Source: Pseudomonadales bacterium
Lineage (GTDB): Bacteria > Pseudomonadota > Gammaproteobacteria > Pseudomonadales > Azotimanducaceae
Direction of reading: 5' to 3'
NCBI GenBank assembly: GCA_023300545.1
Contig: JALZVT010000057.1
Span: forward strand, 1 to 44,951
Length of the DNA: 44,951 bases
Shown here: positions 40,508 through 44,951 of the stretch, one piece after another
How positions within the stretch are numbered: position 1 is the first letter of the stretch
Layout: each line of letters opens with the position of its first letter
Notes under the pieces: model-generated
The model's input: the letters and a program-made list of their open reading frames with translations, nothing else
Told to the model about the DNA's origin: nothing
Database searches by the model: none
Position numbers and translations under genes: made by a program

Positions 40508-42979
40508 GTGGGTTCAGCACGCTCTCCTGTGGTAGCTTTTGCGCTTATGAATGAACCTTTACACGTACTTGAACTCGGCGAAGGCGTTGCCAGCGCTTAC
40601 GCGGCTCGGTTATTGGCTGACCATGGCGCTGAGGTTGTTAAAGTAGAACCGCCCGCTGGCAATAGTCTTCGACAACGCGGACCCTTCCTGCACAATCAGC
40701 CCGATGAAAAAGCTAACTCCCAACAAAGTGGTTTGTTCCTGGTTCTCAACCTTAACAAGCGCGGCGTTGTTGTCGACGCCATCCACGGCGACGAACCCGC
40801 ACTGCGCGCTTTGCTTGAATGGGCTGATGTACTCATTCACGACCTGCGCGATCACTCCAGTCGTGAGCGCTCGCTTGATGCCGACACACTTGCCCTGCGC
40901 TATCCGCAACTCGTCACACTCTGCATTACCCCGTTTGGCAGCACCGGTCCCTACAGCGAGTATGCCGCTGAAGAACTGACGGTCACAAATGCAGGCGGCT
41001 GGGCAAGCGTGTGCCCTGCAACCCACACCGATCCGTCCCTACCGCCACTTAAGGTGTTTGGTCATCAGTGCGCGATGATGAGTGGTATTGCGGGTGCCAT
41101 GACGACCTTGGCGGTAATCCAGGACAGACGCACAGGTGGCGTTGGCGAATTCATTGACCTTGCCCAGCAAGACTATGTGGCATCGGTGTTGGAAGCCGGC
41201 ATTCCTATCTACAGCTATCGCGGCGACGTGGCACTTCGTCATAGTGAGCGATCGCTGATTCCATGGCGAACTTTTCAAGCCAAAGACGCACCCATTTTTA
41301 TTGTCTGCGTTGAGCAAGACCAATGGGAACGGTTGGTTGACCTGATGGGGAATCCGGAGTGGGCACAACTCGACATCTTTGCCGATCAGCCCAGCCGCGC
41401 AGAAAACCAAGATATGGTGCACTCGTTGGTGCAAGAATTTGTCAGTGGCTGGGAAGCTGATGCGCTGTACCACGCCGCCCAAGAACGCCGCATCTGCGCA
41501 GCGCCCGTCTTAACCATCAAACAAATGGCAGAGAACCCCCACCTACGCGCACGAGAGTTTTTCACCACAGTTGCTCACCCCGTCACAGGAACCATCGAAT
41601 GCCCTGCGTCCTCAATACTGGGCAGCAACGGCCGAGCCGGTTTCACTAGGCCCGCACCAAAGCTTGGCGAACACACCGCAGAGTTGCTGAATAACACATC
41701 ACCTCGAACCCAAACACCGCCACCACAACCGCCTCCAGCAAACACCCAAAAATCAACAAAACCCCTTGCCGGTGTCAAAGTGCTCGACCTCACCTGGGTG
41801 TGGGCTGGCACCTTCGGCACCATGCAGCTGAGTCATCTCGGCGCTGAAGTGATTCGCTTGGAATCAGCGCTGCGCCCCGACCTCTACCGCCGCCTACCGG
41901 TTTTTCCTACCGATATGAACCTTGTTGAAGGCGAGGAAGGTCTCAACCGTTCAGGCATGTTCAATCAGTGGAGCCAGGGCAAACGCAGCGTCGCGCTAGA
42001 TCTTGGCAAACCGGAAGGCATTGAGCTGGTTAAAGCGTTTGTTGCTGAAGCTGACGTGGTGGTGCAGAACTTTGGAACGGGTGTGCTCGATCGGCTTGGC
42101 TTGGGCTATAGCGTGCTGCGAGCCATCAAACCGAGCATTATTCTGGCGAGCATCAGTGGCTACGGCCAAACCGGCCCATTGAAAAACTACATGGGCTACG
42201 GCCCAGCCATGCCGCCTCTCACAGGGTTGTCCGCCGCGACGGGTTACATCAACGGCGGACCCGAAGAGTTTGGGCTATCTATGCCCGACCCAACCGCTGG
42301 TCTTACCGCAGCGCTGGCGGTTGTGCAGGCACTCGACACTCGATACCGCACAGGCAAGGGCGACCATCTTGATATCTCGATGTGGGAAGCCACTGCCGCC
42401 CTGTCTATTGAAGCCTGGATGGACTATCAGTTCAATGGCACACAACCTGAGCGAGCGGGCAATCGAGATCCACAGATGGCACCCCACGGTGTGTTCCAGT
42501 GCGCCGGCGACGACAACTGGGTGTCCATCGCCTGCGCAACCGATGTTCAGTGGCAAGCGCTCGCCAACTGCATCGACATGGCGCTAGCACGCGATAAGCG
42601 GTTTTTGACCCTTGAGTTGCGCAAGCAACATGAAACAGATCTAGAAGCACTGGTGAGTGACTGGTGTCTCTCCCGCGATCGTTGGGAGATAACTCAAGAG
42701 TTACAGGCCCATGGCATTGCCACCATGCCCACGCTAACTACCGCTGATATTGTCAATGATTCACATTTGAACCAGCGACAGTTTATTGAGCGCTTGGACC
42801 ACCCCGAGGTTGGGGTCAGGGCCCACGCCGGTATTCCCTGGCGACTGCGCAATCGTCCCAACGGTGTCGCCCGACCGGCACCCTGTCTGGGTGCCGATAG
42901 CCATGACGTGCTGGAAGACGTGCTTGGCTATTCGCCGGAGCGTATCAGCCAACTTCAGGCCACCGGGGTGCTGAACTAG
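40508..42979 (+). CDS. Tandem CaiB/BaiF CoA-transferase (two fused domains, DddD-like architecture)
   Basis: An 823-residue fusion of two family III CoA-transferase domains (about 15-397 and 420-823) joined by a Pro/Thr/Gln-rich linker (398-418). Domain 2 has the catalytic Asp594 in MPDPTAG, 22 residues before TGKG, and GQTGP. In domain 1 an ungapped alignment puts Cys188 (GHQCAMMSG) at that position, so domain 1 should be inactive for anhydride formation. This size and dead-plus-live layout is like DddD, the DMSP CoA-transferase/lyase, but no BCCT carrier or alcohol/aldehyde dehydrogenase cluster is nearby, so another acid is equally likely. GTG 40508 has GAGGG four nt before it; ATG 40547 is an alternative. 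Confidence 0.9.
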   Translation: MGSARSPVVAFALMNEPLHVLELGEGVASAYAARLLADHGAEVVKVEPPAGNSLRQRGPFLHNQPDEKANSQQSGLFLVLNLNKRGVVVDAIHGDEPALRALLEWADVLIHDLRDHSSRERSLDADTLALRYPQLVTLCITPFGSTGPYSEYAAEELTVTNAGGWASVCPATHTDPSLPPLKVFGHQCAMMSGIAGAMTTLAVIQDRRTGGVGEFIDLAQQDYVASVLEAGIPIYSYRGDVALRHSERSLIPWRTFQAKDAPIFIVCVEQDQWERLVDLMGNPEWAQLDIFADQPSRAENQDMVHSLVQEFVSGWEADALYHAAQERRICAAPVLTIKQMAENPHLRAREFFTTVAHPVTGTIECPASSILGSNGRAGFTRPAPKLGEHTAELLNNTSPRTQTPPPQPPPANTQKSTKPLAGVKVLDLTWVWAGTFGTMQLSHLGAEVIRLESALRPDLYRRLPVFPTDMNLVEGEEGLNRSGMFNQWSQGKRSVALDLGKPEGIELVKAFVAEADVVVQNFGTGVLDRLGLGYSVLRAIKPSIILASISGYGQTGPLKNYMGYGPAMPPLTGLSAATGYINGGPEEFGLSMPDPTAGLTAALAVVQALDTRYRTGKGDHLDISMWEATAALSIEAWMDYQFNGTQPERAGNRDPQMAPHGVFQCAGDDNWVSIACATDVQWQALANCIDMALARDKRFLTLELRKQHETDLEALVSDWCLSRDRWEITQELQAHGIATMPTLTTADIVNDSHLNQRQFIERLDHPEVGVRAHAGIPWRLRNRPNGVARPAPCLGADSHDVLEDVLGYSPERISQLQATGVLN

Positions 42980-42993
42980 GCGCGCCGCGCGGG

Positions 42994-43023
42994 TTGACAA
43001 AACCCGTTGGTGACGCCTATTAT
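42994..43023 (+). promoter_or_regulatory. Strong sigma70-type promoter
   Basis: TTGACA (42994-42999), an 18-nt spacer and TATTAT (43018-43023) lie 15 nt after the tandem CoA-transferase stop. It is the best promoter match I found in the window and would initiate near 43030, giving a leader of about 48 nt for the oxygenase gene. Confidence 0.75.
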
Positions 43024-43046
43024 CTACCTAGTGATAGATAGCTATC
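43021..43046. promoter_or_regulatory. Operator-like palindromes overlapping the transcription start
   Basis: TATCTA (43021-43026) and TAGATA (43035-43040) are a perfect inverted repeat with an 8-nt centre, overlapping the -10 box; GATAGCTATC (43037-43046) is an adjacent perfect palindrome. Their position around the start of transcription suggests repression. The regulator is not identified; the nearest regulator gene is the TetR-type one about 6 kb away. Confidence 0.6.
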
Positions 43047-43077
43047 GCAGCAACTGGTCAGAACAGAGGTTTCTACC

Positions 43078-43911
43078 ATGCTCACCACATCGAACAACGT
43101 AGCCATGAAAACGTCGGGCGCTGTCACCAGCGAGCTCAACTACATCAAACCGAATAGCTCACTCACCCCTGAAGTGTTCTATTCCGGCGGTGCGGCACCA
43201 CAACATTACAATGCGGCTTACGCGTTCATGGCGGCATCAATCAATGACGCGCGGCAATCAAGCGGAGACTTTTCTGTTCACAAACAGGGCTTTCAATTGG
43301 TGACTGCGCCCACCAAAAACAAATTGTTTGATGATGAACAGATCATCAAAGACAGGTATTACGCTGAAGTGACCGCCCTGGTTAAGAACATTACCGGCGC
43401 GCGCGATGTCGTGGTATTCGACCATACGGTACGGCTCGGAAAAACCGCCAGTCGGCGCAAGCCCGCTCACCATGTTCACAATGACTATACCGAAGCCACC
43501 GCCCACAGCCGGGCAAAAGAGCGGGTTGGCGAGGCCCGGTTTGCCACTCTCAAAGAACGACGGATGATTCAGATTAATGTCTGGCGCCCACTGGTAGAAG
43601 TTGTGCAGCGGTCACCTCTGGCATTTTGTGACGCGACCAGCATCAATCCAAACGACCTGATTCAAAGCCATATTCATTTCCCCGATACAGATCATGTGGG
43701 TGAAATTTACGCGCTCCGAAAGGCCTCTGGACAGCGTTGGTCGTACTTTTCAGAGATGACCCACGACGAGGTTGTGCTCATCAAGGGTTACGACTCGTTG
43801 CAAACCGGTGTTGCACGATTCACACCCCACACGGCCTTTGAGTATCCAGACCAAGACCCGCAGGTAGGTCCGCGGAAAAGTATCGAAACCCGAACCTTTG
43901 CCTTTTATTAG
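43078..43911 (+). CDS. CmcJ/AsaB-like putative non-heme iron oxygenase
   Basis: A 277-residue protein of the CmcJ/NvfI (AsaB hydroxylase) type. The putative iron triad is H134-N-D136 (HVHNDYT) with H251 (TPHTAFEYPD), and R266 or R272 near the end could bind 2-oxoglutarate (RKSIETR). INVWRPLVEVVQRSPLAFCD and YFSEMTHDEVVLIKGYDS are family landmarks. Known relatives work in natural-product tailoring (7-methoxycephalosporin, aflatoxin-type and meroterpenoid pathways). AGAGGT seven nt before the ATG and the strong promoter imply good expression. It is followed 25 nt later by an L31-type gene. No biosynthetic cluster is visible. Confidence 0.78.
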   Translation: MLTTSNNVAMKTSGAVTSELNYIKPNSSLTPEVFYSGGAAPQHYNAAYAFMAASINDARQSSGDFSVHKQGFQLVTAPTKNKLFDDEQIIKDRYYAEVTALVKNITGARDVVVFDHTVRLGKTASRRKPAHHVHNDYTEATAHSRAKERVGEARFATLKERRMIQINVWRPLVEVVQRSPLAFCDATSINPNDLIQSHIHFPDTDHVGEIYALRKASGQRWSYFSEMTHDEVVLIKGYDSLQTGVARFTPHTAFEYPDQDPQVGPRKSIETRTFAFY

Positions 43912-43936
43912 TCAGTAACCCCTCTGAGGATTTGAA

Positions 43937-44146
43937 ATGAAACAAGAAACACACCCCATTAGCGCCCCCACCGTATTCACCTGTTCAAATTGCAAGACAG
44001 AAATACATACCGTGTCGACCAAGCAAGCCGATGTAAATCTAGATGTCTGCTCGAACTGCCATCCAGCGTACACCGGTAAGGCACGTCAAACAGCGGCAGG
44101 AAGTAGAGTCGATGCTTTCAACAGTCGGTATAACGCGAGAAAGTAA
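43937..44146 (+). CDS. rpmE: Ribosomal protein L31, zinc-binding type
   Basis: A 69-residue protein that matches L31: THPISAPTVFTCSNC, STKQADVNLDVCSNCHPAYTG, and a Lys/Arg-rich end with RVDAFNSRY. C16, C19, C38 and C41 form a C+ zinc site. It is a little divergent at the N terminus. It lies 25 nt after the CmcJ-like oxygenase with TGAGGA as ribosome binding site and no promoter of its own visible, so it is probably co-transcribed. If another L31 gene exists in the genome, this would be a paralogue; the window cannot tell. Confidence 0.9.
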   Translation: MKQETHPISAPTVFTCSNCKTEIHTVSTKQADVNLDVCSNCHPAYTGKARQTAAGSRVDAFNSRYNARK

Positions 44147-44172
44147 GTGGCGCGCTCAGCATAGCGATTGGC

Positions 44173-44951
44173 CTAGGTATGCAGCGTGCCCGTGTTAACC
44201 ACGGGTTGCGCCTCACTATCGGAACAGAGTACAACCAACAGATTGCTGACCATCGCGGCCTTGCGCTCTTCGTCGAGTTGAATAACGTTGTCGTTCTCAA
44301 GCTTAGCCAGCGCCATCTGCACCATACTGACAGCCCCCTCCACAATCTGTTCGCGCGCCGCGATGATTGCAGAGGCTTGCTGCCGGCGTAGCATCGCGCT
44401 GGCAATTTCCGGTGCATAGGCCAGATGACTGATGCGCGCCTCAATCACCTCAACACCCGCCGTTTGCAGCCGTGCCTGAATTTCGCGCTTCAGTGCCTCA
44501 GCAATATTGACCGGATCACTACGCAACGACTCGCCGCCAACTTCTGCCTCTTCGTACGGGTATGAGGTTGCAAGGTTACGCAGGGCGGATTCACTTTGAA
44601 TGGTGACAAACTCTTCGTAGTCGTCGACCTCAAAAACAGCTTCTGCACTGTCCACCACACGCCACACAACAATGGTGGCGATCTCAATCGGATTACCCGC
44701 CGAGTCGTTTACTTTCAGCTTGCCACTCTCAAAGTTGCGCACCCGAAGAGACACTGGACGTTTGGAGTACAGCGGGTTGGCCCAGCGTAAGCCAGGCTCT
44801 GTGGCTGTGCCGACGTAGCTGCCAAACAGCTGCAGCACCTTGGCTTCATTGGGCTGAACCATAAACAGACCTACGCCAATGAACAGCGCCACGGCCAGAC
44901 AGGGCAGACCAACAAGTGGCGAAAACAAAACAAAATTCCATAAGCCAAAAC
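44173..44951 (-). CDS. SPFH/band-7 (stomatin/prohibitin-like) protein, 5' truncated by the window
   Basis: At least 259 residues of a membrane-anchored SPFH-domain protein. After a hydrophobic anchor ([20 protein letters not shown]) comes [25 protein letters not shown], then [28 protein letters not shown] and a helical C-terminal part with [27 protein letters not shown]. Such proteins form membrane microdomain scaffolds that oligomerise, often controlling proteases. A TTG start at 44928 is possible, but the frame remains open to the window edge and its translation ([14 protein letters not shown]) still looks like the anchor region, so the true start is probably outside. Confidence 0.85.
   Translation of the reverse strand, partial: FGLWNFVLFSPLVGLPCLAVALFIGVGLFMVQPNEAKVLQLFGSYVGTATEPGLRWANPLYSKRPVSLRVRNFESGKLKVNDSAGNPIEIATIVVWRVVDSAEAVFEVDDYEEFVTIQSESALRNLATSYPYEEAEVGGESLRSDPVNIAEALKREIQARLQTAGVEVIEARISHLAYAPEIASAMLRRQQASAIIAAREQIVEGAVSMVQMALAKLENDNVIQLDEERKAAMVSNLLVVLCSDSEAQPVVNTGTLHT

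Noticed and set aside
40506..40535. A 9-codon leader ORF (ATG 40506 to TAG) before the alternative CoA-transferase start
   Set aside because: Its Shine-Dalgarno spacing would be only two nt and it shows no attenuator-like hairpins.

Overview
The window reads as chromosomal DNA of a heterotrophic, probably marine, gammaproteobacterium. This is a judgement from gene content and protein style: two type I Baeyer-Villiger monooxygenases, three CaiB/BaiF CoA-transferase genes, many alpha/beta hydrolases and short-chain dehydrogenases, a SulP transporter beside a beta-carbonic anhydrase, AqpZ and a YfcG-like GST. No rRNA, tRNA, transposase, integrase or CRISPR array was seen, and base composition looks even by eye, so I see no sign of a recent mobile element. 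Coding density is high and most genes carry a clear Shine-Dalgarno sequence.

Layout. (1) 1-8550 is a nine-gene leftward array: dienelactone hydrolase, GT-A-like glycosyltransferase, luciferase-like flavin oxidoreductase, SDR, acyl-CoA-dehydrogenase-like protein, VTT membrane protein, disulfide-reductase-like flavoprotein, APC permease and the first codons of a ROK kinase. Several junctions overlap or are only 2-5 nt apart. (2) 8681-14546 runs rightward: ribokinase-like PfkB kinase, CoA-transferase, zinc-ribbon methyltransferase, glycosyltransferase and an exported serine hydrolase. (3) 14784-17644 is an ArsR / beta-carbonic anhydrase / SulP operon, probably for inorganic carbon handling. (4) 17655-20575 holds a crotonase-fold protein lacking both usual glutamates and two alpha/beta hydrolases. 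(5) 20723-28567 has three consecutive exported proteins (two related to each other, one DUF6152-like), then two paralogous Baeyer-Villiger monooxygenases flanking a lipoprotein amidohydrolase. (6) 28665-36272 has a MaoC hydratase, a truncated ThuA-like remnant, a CoA-transferase, two further hydrolases, a GST, aquaporin Z and an SCP-x-type thiolase. (7) 36444-42979 has a TetR regulator, a carotenoid-oxygenase-family enzyme, an SDR, an HSL-type esterase and an 823-residue tandem CoA-transferase whose first active-site Asp is Cys. (8) 42994-44951 has a strong sigma70-type promoter with a palindromic operator in front of a CmcJ/AsaB-like oxygenase and a zinc-type ribosomal protein L31, then a 5'-truncated SPFH/band-7 protein.

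Taken together, much of regions 4-7 looks like accessory catabolism of a lipophilic ketone, ester or terpenoid/steroid-like substrate: BVMO oxygenation of ketones to esters, ester hydrolysis, alcohol oxidation by SDRs, CoA transfer, hydration by MaoC and thiolysis. That pathway is an inference from families, not something the sequence proves. The most unusual items are the CmcJ-L31 operon, the half-dead tandem CoA-transferase with DddD-like architecture, the cysteine-free ArsR controlling a carbonic anhydrase/SulP pair, and the exported-protein trio beside the BVMO pair.
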